Assembly (NCBI GenBank): GCA_017473865.1
Contig: JAFUJB010000010.1
Span: forward strand, 1-50,233
Length of the DNA stretch: 50,233 bases
Origin: Clostridia bacterium
GTDB taxonomy: Bacteria > Bacillota > Clostridia > Oscillospirales > CAG-272
Direction of reading: 5' to 3'
Shown: positions 1-7,183 of the stretch, one piece after another
Layout: every line of letters begins with the position of its first letter
Position numbering within the stretch: the first letter of the stretch is position 1
Position numbers and translations under genes: made by a program
Notes under the pieces: model-generated
What the model was told of the DNA's origin: nothing
Databases searched by the model: none
What the model saw: only the letters and a program-made list of their open reading frames with translations

Positions 1-1
1 C

Positions 2-154
2 GACATCGGTATGTACTATGACCTTGGTAAGTTCAAGACTCAGGTTCTTTGGGCTAAGAGTAAGAACATTAACCTTACAAGAGAATACGACAGACGTAAA
101 GCTTCTATCGAAGCTGATATAAGAGTTCTCTTCAGAGATTTTGCTAAACATTAA
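2..154 (+). CDS. C-terminal fragment of an unrecognised protein
   Basis: An open frame enters from the left edge and ends at TAA 152-154, giving about 50 residues. The fragment is rich in charged residues and ends in R-V-L-F-R-D-F-A-K-H. I do not recognise the family. Codon use (AAG, CTT, AGA, GAA) looks like a well-expressed gene, and a strong terminator follows ten bases later, so this is probably the real end of a gene whose body lies outside the window. Confidence 0.6.
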   Translation, partial: DIGMYYDLGKFKTQVLWAKSKNINLTREYDRRKASIEADIRVLFRDFAKH

Positions 155-163
155 TTAACATAC

Positions 164-199
164 AAAAAACATCCGTTCGTAAAAGAACGGATGTTTTTT
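164..199 (+). terminator. Rho-independent terminator of the leftmost gene
   Basis: A 15-bp perfect stem (AAAAAACATCCGTTC with GAACGGATGTTTTTT) encloses a 6-base loop. Its own T-rich arm provides the U-tract. It lies just after the stop at 154. Confidence 0.9.
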
Positions 200-248
200 A
201 TATTCCGAAAACCATTACATAGCGGGTGGTCTTAGGTATACAAAGAAA

Positions 249-273
249 GGTGTGTGGGATCTACCCACACACC
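249..273 (-). terminator. Probable terminator of the redox operon
   Basis: A 10-bp perfect stem (GGTGTGTGGG / CCCACACACC) with a 5-base loop lies 25 bases beyond the last gene of the minus-strand operon. On that strand it is followed by TTTCTTTG. The stem resembles the one at 33522-33557. Confidence 0.7.
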
Positions 274-297
274 GTCTTATTTCGCAATATTCTTTAA

Positions 298-1560
298 TTA
301 AAACAATATTACAATGAATTGCGACACCAATACGACTGCAATTAGTGCAATCGGATAGGTTGCAGCATACGCCGCCGCTACATCCTCTGTTCCAGCAGTT
401 GAAATAAGTGTTCCAAGTGCCGGTGTACTTGTCATACCACCTGTTAATGAGCCAAGATTGTTGAGCAAGCTAAGCTTAATAACATACTTTGCAAAGAAAA
501 ATCCTACAATCATTGGAACAATTGTCATAAATATACCGTATACGAAGTACATCGGGTCAAAGTTTGCAATAAACTCAGCACCGCCGGGAATACCTGCTCC
601 CACAAGGAATAACACAAGTCCAAACTCACGGAAAAGCTTAAGTGTGCTTTGCGACGGCATAATGCTGATATTTCCAATTCTACCAAAATGACCTAAAATC
701 AAGCTTACAAGCAAACAGCCTCCCGTTGTTGTAAGTGAAAAGCACACGCCGTCAAAACCTGCGCTTGAAAGCGGAATTTTAATTTGACCTATGAGCGTAC
801 CCAAAATTGCCGCAAGTGCAAAACCCGCAACACCCATATGGTCAATGGTAAAGAGCTTTCTTTCCTTTGTTTGCTTTTTCTCCTCGGTCTTTATAACAAG
901 CTTTGCTCTTTCCGCGTCCATATCAGCCTTTGTAAGCTTTGGAATAAGCTGAACAAAAAGCACAACACCGATTACGCCGAAAATATAAGCAATACCGTGT
1001 CCAACGGAAACAAGTCCTTGATATTCTGCTGCAACAGTTGCCTTTGCCGCCGAGAATGCGGGAGTCGACGTAAGTGCACCTGAAAGCAATCCTACAATCA
1101 TAGCCACAAAGCCTTCCCTTGTTTCAATCGTTGCACCGTATCCAATCAGATCTCCTACGTAGATACAGCCAACTGCAACAAGCCCGCCTGCCAAAATAAT
1201 TATTGCGCCAAGCAATACGTATGACTTGAAGTTTCTTTTGAAATTACCGAAAAACTTTGGTCCTGCTATATAACCAACTGACGTTACAAACAAGATAAGT
1301 CCCAAGCTTTCAATAATGGAAAAACCGCTTGTAAAATCGTATGCCGCAGAAGAAGCTCTGAAGATCAACTGTCCGCCGTCGTTTACGAAGAAAAACAGTG
1401 CACCAAACAAAAGTGCAATTATAAACACACCCGCATCGCCGAGTGATACTCCCTTAATGGTAATTCTGCCAAGCAGATAGCCTATCATAATAACTGCAAA
1501 ACTTATCAAAAGAAGCGTTGATACATTACTGATAGATATTAATCCGCCCAAAAGTCTCAT
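298..1560 (-). CDS. AspT/YidE-family (AAE) transporter, probable C4-dicarboxylate carrier
   Basis: This 420-residue, very hydrophobic protein has two homologous membrane halves joined by a charged cytoplasmic linker (about residues 205-240, KTEEKKQTKERK). Each half carries the family signature: GALTSTPAFSAA near residue 160 and GGMTSTPALGTL near 380. The AAE family includes the aspartate:alanine antiporter AspT and the succinate exporter SucE of corynebacteria. The regulatory TrkA-C domains found in many AspT proteins are absent. It is the last gene of the operon, 15 bases after the FrdA-like gene. By inference it exports succinate or exchanges it for fumarate or aspartate made or used by the reductase. 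Family call is firm; substrate is inferred from context only. Confidence 0.85.
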   Translation of the reverse strand: MRLLGGLISISNVSTLLLISFAVIMIGYLLGRITIKGVSLGDAGVFIIALLFGALFFFVNDGGQLIFRASSAAYDFTSGFSIIESLGLILFVTSVGYIAGPKFFGNFKRNFKSYVLLGAIIILAGGLVAVGCIYVGDLIGYGATIETREGFVAMIVGLLSGALTSTPAFSAAKATVAAEYQGLVSVGHGIAYIFGVIGVVLFVQLIPKLTKADMDAERAKLVIKTEEKKQTKERKLFTIDHMGVAGFALAAILGTLIGQIKIPLSSAGFDGVCFSLTTTGGCLLVSLILGHFGRIGNISIMPSQSTLKLFREFGLVLFLVGAGIPGGAEFIANFDPMYFVYGIFMTIVPMIVGFFFAKYVIKLSLLNNLGSLTGGMTSTPALGTLISTAGTEDVAAAYAATYPIALIAVVLVSQFIVILF

Positions 1561-1575
1561 ACAAAAACACCTTCC

Positions 1576-3180
1576 TTATATACTTTTTTGAGACGTATAA
1601 TTTGGAAGAAGTTTAGGCGAAACAGCTTCGGTTTCAATCTTTGCTTCTTCTATTTCTTTTTCAAATTTTGCAATATGGTCAAGTGTAAGCTTTGCAACCT
1701 TTGCAGTCTTTGCTTTTGCCGCCGCAGACTGACCTGCAGAGCGTCCAAAAACAATAATATCAAGCAAAGAGTTACCCATAAGTCTATTCTTACCGTGAAT
1801 ACCGCCAACAGCTTCGCCTGCAACAAAGAGGTTTTCAACGTTTGTCGTCATACAGTCGGGAGTAATATCAAGACCGCCGTTCTGATAGTGAAGTGTGGGG
1901 TAGATAAGAATAGGCTCTTTGCGTATATCAATTCCATACTTACCGAACATTCTCATCATTGCGGGAATTCTCGCTTCAATAGTACCCTCTCCGCCAATCT
2001 TTTCGATCATAGGAGTGTCAAGCCATACTGCGAGACCGTTGCCGGTGTCAATGCCGTTACCTCTTTCAAGACATTCGCGGATAACGGACGCCGCGGTAAC
2101 GTCTCTCGTTTCAAGGGGATGCATAAATACTTCGCCGTTCTTGTTTACAAGCTTAGCGCCAAGCGAACGTACTTTTTCAGTTACGAGCGCACCGAAAATC
2201 TGTTCGGGGAACGCAGCGCCGGTAGGATGATACTGCAACGTTTCTGCATAAAGAAGCTTTGCGCCGACCCTGTATCCGAGTACAAGACCGTCCGCCGTCG
2301 CTCCATAGTGGTTAGACGTCGGGAAGCCCTGATAGTGCATACGTCCGGCACCACCGGTTGCAATAATAACTGTCTTTGCCTTTGCAACGTAGAGTTCTTT
2401 TGTTTCCATATTCATAAGAACGGCGCCTGCCGCCTTACCGTTTTCATCAAGAATAAGCTCGATTGCCGCAGTAAAATCAACTACGGGAATTTGGCGGTTA
2501 AGAACTTCGTCGCGTAAAGTTCTCATTATTTCCGCACCCGAATAGTCCTTTGCCGCATGCATTCTCTTTCTTGATGTGCCGCCGCCGTGTGTGGTGATCA
2601 TATTGCCTTCAGCGTCTTTGTCAAACTCAACGCCGAGGTTTGAAAGCCACTGGATAGCTTCGGGAGCGTCGCATACAAGCTTGGAGAGAAGCTCTCTTTT
2701 TGCCGCAAAGTGTCCGCCGCCGAATGCGTCAACAAAGTGAATTGCAGGCGAATCGTTGGGTTTATCAGCCGCCTGGATACCGCCTTCAGCCATCATTGTA
2801 TTTGCGTCTCCGATACGGAGCTTTGTTACGATCATAACATTAGCGCCCGCTTCGTGAGCCTCAATAGCTGCAGAAGAACCTGCGCCGCCGCCACCGATAA
2901 CAAGAACGTCTACGTCATAGTCGACTTTTTCAAGATCAACGGAATCAGCTGTAATTCTGCTGTGAGCCTGAAGCATTTCTGCAAGCTCGTGAGGTACCTT
3001 ATCGCCCTTATTTGCGCCTATTTTGAGTTCGCTGAATTCTTCTTTTTTATAGTCGGGGTGGAATGCCGCAAGCAAGTCTTCTTTTTCTTTTGCAGTCATT
3101 CTGACGGGTTCATAAGCTATATTTTTGTCTCTTGCCGCTTTTACCGCTTCAAGTGATTTTTGAAAGTTCTCAGAATACAT
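1576..3180 (-). CDS. Soluble fumarate reductase-like flavoprotein subunit (FrdA/SdhA family)
   Basis: 534 residues. The FAD dinucleotide motif VIGGGGAGSS is at about 94-103. Residues matching the E. coli FrdA dicarboxylate site are all visible: His318 (QYHPTG), Thr334-Glu335, Arg338, His431 (HYQNGG) and Arg466 (GKNRLMGNSL). The His that binds FAD covalently in membrane FrdA/SdhA is Asn127 here (GDANTMMAEGG), so FAD should be non-covalent. There is an unusual ~85-residue N-terminal extension before the FAD motif, while the C-terminal helical domain of SdhA is largely missing. The loop after Arg338 is SLGA instead of GEGG. It is 17 bases downstream of its Fe-S partner, with a strong GGGGAGGGG ribosome site. 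Fumarate to succinate is likely; another enoate is possible. Confidence 0.85.
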   Translation of the reverse strand: MYSENFQKSLEAVKAARDKNIAYEPVRMTAKEKEDLLAAFHPDYKKEEFSELKIGANKGDKVPHELAEMLQAHSRITADSVDLEKVDYDVDVLVIGGGGAGSSAAIEAHEAGANVMIVTKLRIGDANTMMAEGGIQAADKPNDSPAIHFVDAFGGGHFAAKRELLSKLVCDAPEAIQWLSNLGVEFDKDAEGNMITTHGGGTSRKRMHAAKDYSGAEIMRTLRDEVLNRQIPVVDFTAAIELILDENGKAAGAVLMNMETKELYVAKAKTVIIATGGAGRMHYQGFPTSNHYGATADGLVLGYRVGAKLLYAETLQYHPTGAAFPEQIFGALVTEKVRSLGAKLVNKNGEVFMHPLETRDVTAASVIRECLERGNGIDTGNGLAVWLDTPMIEKIGGEGTIEARIPAMMRMFGKYGIDIRKEPILIYPTLHYQNGGLDITPDCMTTNVENLFVAGEAVGGIHGKNRLMGNSLLDIIVFGRSAGQSAAAKAKTAKVAKLTLDHIAKFEKEIEEAKIETEAVSPKLLPNYTSQKSI

Positions 3181-3197
3181 ATTACTTCCCCTCCCCT

Positions 3198-3872
3198 TTA
3201 TTTCTCAATCTCACGAGTATTGTAAAGCTCTTTCATTTCCTCGATGGGCTTCTGCATAAGAGCTTCAATGAGTTCTTTGAAATCGCCGTTTTTAATCTCT
3301 TTTACACGGTCATTCAAATGACCGCATCCGGGTGCAAGGTATTTGCCGTTAATTCTTCTTGCAAGCATTGCAACCTGAGGATGAGAGATACCTGCGGGGC
3401 ATCTTGACGAGCATACGCCGCACATTACGCAGTCAAACGACTCTTCAGCACACTTCTCAAAATCGCCGCGCTGAGCGTATGCTATGTACTGCATAACGTT
3501 GAGCTCCTGAGTACAGCTCTTTGTACAAGCATTACAGCCTATGCAAGAGTAGATCTCCGGATAAAGCTGCATCATAACAGCCTCTGTGGTAGGGATTTTT
3601 TCAATATCATATCCCTGTTTTACCAACGGGAAGAAAGGCAGAGTTGCAATATACATATTGTCCTCAACCTTTGTCTGACAAGCGAGGCACGCCTTAAGCT
3701 CGCGGTCGCCCTTTATACGATAAATGGTAGCGCAAGCTCCGCAGAAGCCGTTACGGCATCCGCAGCCGCGTACAAGCTGATATCCCGCATATTCCATCGC
3801 GGTCATAATCGTCAGATTTTCGGGAACAGAATACTTCTTCCCGAAAAGAAATATATTAACCATATTTTCCAT
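3198..3872 (-). CDS. Fe-S electron-transfer subunit of the fumarate reductase-like enzyme (FrdB/HdrC-like)
   Basis: 224 residues. An N-terminal plant-type [2Fe-2S] domain has Cys37, 39, 44, 47, 62 and 65. It is followed by two complete CxxCxxCxxxC motifs at 110-120 and 148-158. Ordinary FrdB/SdhB has one [3Fe-4S] motif with a missing Cys; here both look like [4Fe-4S], as in HdrC or thiol:fumarate reductase TfrB. A C-terminal CCG domain like that of TfrB is absent, and no membrane-anchor subunit is encoded. I chose the Met at 3872 because AAAGGAGAA lies just before it; the frame stays open to 3992 but overlaps flxA without a ribosome site. It probably moves electrons from the Flx-Hdr proteins to the flavoprotein. 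Confidence 0.85.
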   Translation of the reverse strand: MENMVNIFLFGKKYSVPENLTIMTAMEYAGYQLVRGCGCRNGFCGACATIYRIKGDRELKACLACQTKVEDNMYIATLPFFPLVKQGYDIEKIPTTEAVMMQLYPEIYSCIGCNACTKSCTQELNVMQYIAYAQRGDFEKCAEESFDCVMCGVCSSRCPAGISHPQVAMLARRINGKYLAPGCGHLNDRVKEIKNGDFKELIEALMQKPIEEMKELYNTREIEK

Positions 3873-3885
3873 ATCAGTTTCTCCT

Positions 3886-4722
3886 TTAATACTCGTCGGG
3901 AAGTTCCCCAAGTTCGTCATAACGGAATACAGGACCGTCTTTGCATACGTATTTTGAACCGATGTTGCAACGGCCGCATTTTCCGACACCACACTTCATA
4001 CGCAATTCCATCGTTGTGTATATCTGTGTGTCTTTAAATCCAAGCTCTTTAAGAGCCGCTACCGTAAACTTAATCATAATCGGAGGTCCGCACACGATAG
4101 CAACACGGTCTGGCGTATACTTAAGTTCTTTTACGTAGTTGGGAACGAAACCAACGTGTTTCACCCAGTCGGGATCTTCCTTGTCAACGGTCAGGTAAAC
4201 GTACATTTCCTTGTCCTTCGCCCACTCGTTGATTATCTCGTTATAGTTAACAAGGTCATCCATACTTCTTGAGCCGTAAACCAAGTTGATACTCTTATAA
4301 TCATCTCTGTAATAACGGCAATAGTTGATTACCGAACGGAGAGGAGCGATACCGATACCGCCCGCGATGAACAAAAGTTTTTTGCCCTTAAATTCATCTG
4401 AATCAACAGGAAATGCGTTTCCGTAAGGACCGCGGATTGTAATCTGCTGACCAACCTCTGCCTGATGGAGCCACTCTGTAACGCAACCGCACTTCTTTAT
4501 GGAAAATTCCATATATTCGGTGTTTGTGGGGGATGATGTAATCGAGAACATTGCCTCGCCTACACCGGGGATGGAAAGCATAGCGCACTGTCCGGGCATA
4601 TGTTCAAAAGCTTTCTTTCCGTCGGGAGTTACCACTCTGAACGTCTTTATGTCGGCTGTGTCTATTCTAACATCGGTAATAACACCGACTTTAGGGATAA
4701 GGGTTTCATTTGTGTTATTCAT
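3886..4722 (-). CDS. flxA: FlxA: FAD/NAD(P)-binding electron-input subunit (AsrB/HydG-like)
   Basis: 278 residues. An N-terminal ferredoxin-reductase FAD barrel (MFSITSSP near 58-65) is followed by an NAD-binding domain (GGIGIAPLRS near 121-130) and a C-terminal [2Fe-2S] site (CGVGKCGRC and a fourth Cys before KDGPVF). This is the architecture of anaerobic sulfite reductase subunit B and of FlxA in FlxABCD-HdrABC, where it oxidises NADH. The start overlaps the end of the preceding gene by eight bases and follows a good GGGAGGTAAGG site. A sulfite reductase is unlikely because no siroheme subunit (AsrC) is present and Hdr genes are adjacent. Confidence 0.85.
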   Translation of the reverse strand: MNNTNETLIPKVGVITDVRIDTADIKTFRVVTPDGKKAFEHMPGQCAMLSIPGVGEAMFSITSSPTNTEYMEFSIKKCGCVTEWLHQAEVGQQITIRGPYGNAFPVDSDEFKGKKLLFIAGGIGIAPLRSVINYCRYYRDDYKSINLVYGSRSMDDLVNYNEIINEWAKDKEMYVYLTVDKEDPDWVKHVGFVPNYVKELKYTPDRVAIVCGPPIMIKFTVAALKELGFKDTQIYTTMELRMKCGVGKCGRCNIGSKYVCKDGPVFRYDELGELPDEY

Positions 4723-5743
4723 TTTCCTTACCTCCCAATTTTTTCATTACTTTTACTATATTCATTGATATTGGGCATCTTGATACACACCTGCCGCAAC
4801 CTACGCAACCGAATATACCGTCATTATTTTCCGGATAGTATACCAACTTGTGCATAAATCTCTGACGAAAACGTTCTTTCTGGCTGTTTCTGTTGTTTCC
4901 GTGAGCCATTCTGGTAAATTCAGAATACATACATGAATCCCAACATCTGTATCTGATTATTCCCTTGCCCGTGTTAAAATCTTTTATGTCATAGCACTGG
5001 CAGGTAGGACATACGAAAGTACACGTTCCGCAACCGAGGCAGGTTTCGGAAAGCTCATCCCACTCGGGAGCTTTAAAGAAATCATCAGTTTTTCCGCCGC
5101 CGAATTTGCTTGTGTCAAGGTCGGCAAGAGGAAGCTTTTTCATTATCTTTGAAATCTGTTCTTTCTGCTCTTTTACTTTTTCATCGTTAGCTTCTTCGGT
5201 TAATCCTTCAATCATCTTAAGAAGCTTTTCACCTTTTTCGGTGTTGGACTGCATAAAGAGTTCATCTTCTGTCTTCCATACCGATACGTCAGCTTTAGGC
5301 TCTGCGGGATCAATGCCGAAAGCAGAACAGAAACAGGTCTCGCTCGGTCTTGTACAAGCAACCGAAACAATTATACCGTGCTCACGCTTTGTAGCATAGT
5401 AGCTGTCTCTCGGGTCTACCAAGAATACTCTGTCAAGTATATCAAAAGCCTTTACATCGCAAGCTCTTACACCGAAAACAACAAAATCTTCCGAAACCTT
5501 TCGTGTGTCGATAACTTCAACGTTTTTGCCCTCGACCTTGAACTCCATCATATCTTCTGTCTGAGGGAAGAAAAAGTCCTTAGGGCTTTTTACCGTATTA
5601 AGAGCATTGCTCCACTTTTTGCCCTCTTCCCATTTCGTATATGCGGCTTTGCCGTCATTTTGGTCAACAGGAAGATAAAGGGACATATTGTTTGCTATCT
5701 CTGCAAACATCAAGTCAATTTTCTGTAAAGAAATCTTACGCAT
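4715..5743 (-). CDS. flxB: FlxB-type 4Fe-4S protein (AsrA-like)
   Basis: 342 residues from the Met at 5743, which follows GGGGGGAC and overlaps the preceding gene by eight bases. The N-terminal two thirds resemble AsrA/4Fe-4S dicluster proteins (VFGVRACDVKAFDILD, then a Cys-rich T-R-P-S-E-T-C-F-C stretch). Two ferredoxin motifs lie near the C-terminus: CLGCGTCTFVCP near 235 and CVGCGRCVSRCP near 317. These would carry electrons between FlxA and the MvhD-like/HdrA entry point. The frame is open further upstream but without a ribosome site. It is paralogous in plan to the next gene upstream; which is FlxB and which FlxC is assigned only by mirror order with the known gene cluster. Confidence 0.8.
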   Translation of the reverse strand: MRKISLQKIDLMFAEIANNMSLYLPVDQNDGKAAYTKWEEGKKWSNALNTVKSPKDFFFPQTEDMMEFKVEGKNVEVIDTRKVSEDFVVFGVRACDVKAFDILDRVFLVDPRDSYYATKREHGIIVSVACTRPSETCFCSAFGIDPAEPKADVSVWKTEDELFMQSNTEKGEKLLKMIEGLTEEANDEKVKEQKEQISKIMKKLPLADLDTSKFGGGKTDDFFKAPEWDELSETCLGCGTCTFVCPTCQCYDIKDFNTGKGIIRYRCWDSCMYSEFTRMAHGNNRNSQKERFRQRFMHKLVYYPENNDGIFGCVGCGRCVSRCPISMNIVKVMKKLGGKENE

Positions 5744-6761
5744 CTTCGTCCCCCCTGTCAAAAACTTCGCCGGGTTCAATATCGCTTGTAGTATAGTTAA
5801 CCAGAGGTGCTCTTGAACCAACCTCTGCACCCGCCTGATAGTCTCCGTAAAACTCGTTCATATCCTTGATGAACTTTCTGTTCAAAAGGTGAAGAGGTAT
5901 GTTCTGAGGACATACTCTTGAACATTCGCCGCAGTCGGTACATCTGCCGGCTACGTGATATGCTCTTATAATATGGAACAGTTTTTCTTCAAAGCTGTTT
6001 GCGGGAGATTTATTTTCAACGCCTGATTTGGGGTTGTCGAATACGCACTTTTCGCAGGTACAAGCGGGACAAGCATCTCTGCAAGCATTACATCTTATAC
6101 ACTTTGAAAGTTCATTCTGCCAGAAAGCAAATCTTTCATCGGCAGTCATTTTTTCCAATTTTTCTACTTCATCAAAACGGTTTGAATCGATTACTTCACC
6201 CGTTTCTCCGAGCAATTCGTCGTATGCAACGTGTTTCTTACTCTTGCAGTTCACGCATCTTTCAGCAAGTACGTCTGCCTTTGCAATAGTCATATCATCG
6301 TTATAAAGCGTCTTCACAATGATATCTTCACCGCTGCAGTCAACCGACAAAATACCGTCGCCCGCAATTTTCTTTACCTTTTCGATATCAATCATACCGT
6401 CGCACTGAACGCCTACTGCATATACACTTTCTCTGTCAAGTCTGTGCTCGGTGAGAAGCTGATTAAAGCTGTATGTATCGCAAGGTTTGAGGAAAACAAG
6501 TATCTTTTTTTCAGGGTTAAGGAAGACAAGTGCCTGACCGTGTACCTTTTCAGTTCTCTTTATAAGATATTTGGAAAGGTTTGCCGCAGAAAAATCGTTG
6601 TATATAAATTCATTCTTTACTTCTTCAACGCTTTTGAATTCTGCGGGAGATACGTCATAGTCGCATTCGCCTTTTTTCCAACCGAGAACCGTAGATACCG
6701 TACCGTTGGTAAGCAGTTCAGTCGCTTTTTCGATAAGCATTTCACTCGTTATCTTTTGCAT
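5736..6761 (-). CDS. flxC: FlxC-type 4Fe-4S dicluster protein (AsrA/FrhB-like)
   Basis: 341 residues. The N-terminal domain (FLKPCDTYSFNQLL, VYAVGVQCDGM) resembles the FrhB/AsrA group. A Cys pair CVNCKS is near 189. Two dense ferredoxin motifs follow: CIRCNACRDACPACTCEKC near 221-239 and CTDCGECSRVCPQN near 275. It overlaps the MvhD-like gene by 13 bases and starts after TTGGAGGACC. It should be a second electron-relay subunit of the Flx complex. Substrate-binding residues for F420 are not evident, so an F420 role is not claimed. Confidence 0.8.
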   Translation of the reverse strand: MQKITSEMLIEKATELLTNGTVSTVLGWKKGECDYDVSPAEFKSVEEVKNEFIYNDFSAANLSKYLIKRTEKVHGQALVFLNPEKKILVFLKPCDTYSFNQLLTEHRLDRESVYAVGVQCDGMIDIEKVKKIAGDGILSVDCSGEDIIVKTLYNDDMTIAKADVLAERCVNCKSKKHVAYDELLGETGEVIDSNRFDEVEKLEKMTADERFAFWQNELSKCIRCNACRDACPACTCEKCVFDNPKSGVENKSPANSFEEKLFHIIRAYHVAGRCTDCGECSRVCPQNIPLHLLNRKFIKDMNEFYGDYQAGAEVGSRAPLVNYTTSDIEPGEVFDRGDEDA

Positions 6762-7183
6762 CTCAGGTCCTCCAATCTCTTGTTTTCGCCTAAAGCGGCT
6801 ACTTTTTCAACAAAGTCGTTCATCGTTGCCGCAAACTTCGCGCCTTCAGCCGCAGATACCCATTCAACACGGGTACGTTCTTTTTCAATGCCCAGATAGT
6901 CGAGCATTGAGAATAAAGCAGCCATACGTCTTCTCGTATAGTAGTTACCCGACGTGTAGTGGCAGTCGCCGGGATGGCAACCGCATATTATTACGCCGTC
7001 AGCGCCCCTCTGGAATGCTCTGAGAATAAACATAGGGTTTACTCTGCACGAGCAAGGAACTCTGATTATTTTTACTTCAGCGGGATAGTTAAGTCTGTTG
7101 TTACCTGCAAGGTCTGCGCCCGCATAAGAACACCAGTTACAGCAAAATGCTACGATTAAAGGCTTATATTCATTCATTTGCAT
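6749..7183 (-). CDS. flxD: FlxD: MvhD-type [2Fe-2S] adaptor to HdrA
   Basis: 144 residues, a single MvhD/FlxD domain with its Cys ligands in FCCNWCSYAGAD, PCSCRVNP and GCHPGDCHY. In known complexes this subunit docks on HdrA and delivers electrons from the oxidising module to the bifurcating flavin. The start at 7183 is preferred because GGAGGT sits nine bases upstream; a second Met at 7177 is possible. The gene overlaps the hdrA stop by ten bases, which suggests translational coupling and tight stoichiometry with HdrA. Confidence 0.88.
   Translation of the reverse strand: MQMNEYKPLIVAFCCNWCSYAGADLAGNNRLNYPAEVKIIRVPCSCRVNPMFILRAFQRGADGVIICGCHPGDCHYTSGNYYTRRRMAALFSMLDYLGIEKERTRVEWVSAAEGAKFAATMNDFVEKVAALGENKRLEDLRCKR

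Noticed and set aside
3873-3992. Upstream start for the FrdB-like gene
   Set aside because: It would overlap flxA by more than 100 bases, has no ribosome site, and the added residues do not belong to the ferredoxin domain.
3886-5743. Anaerobic sulfite reductase AsrAB
   Set aside because: There is no siroheme-containing AsrC gene, and the adjacent MvhD and Hdr genes point to the Flx complex instead.
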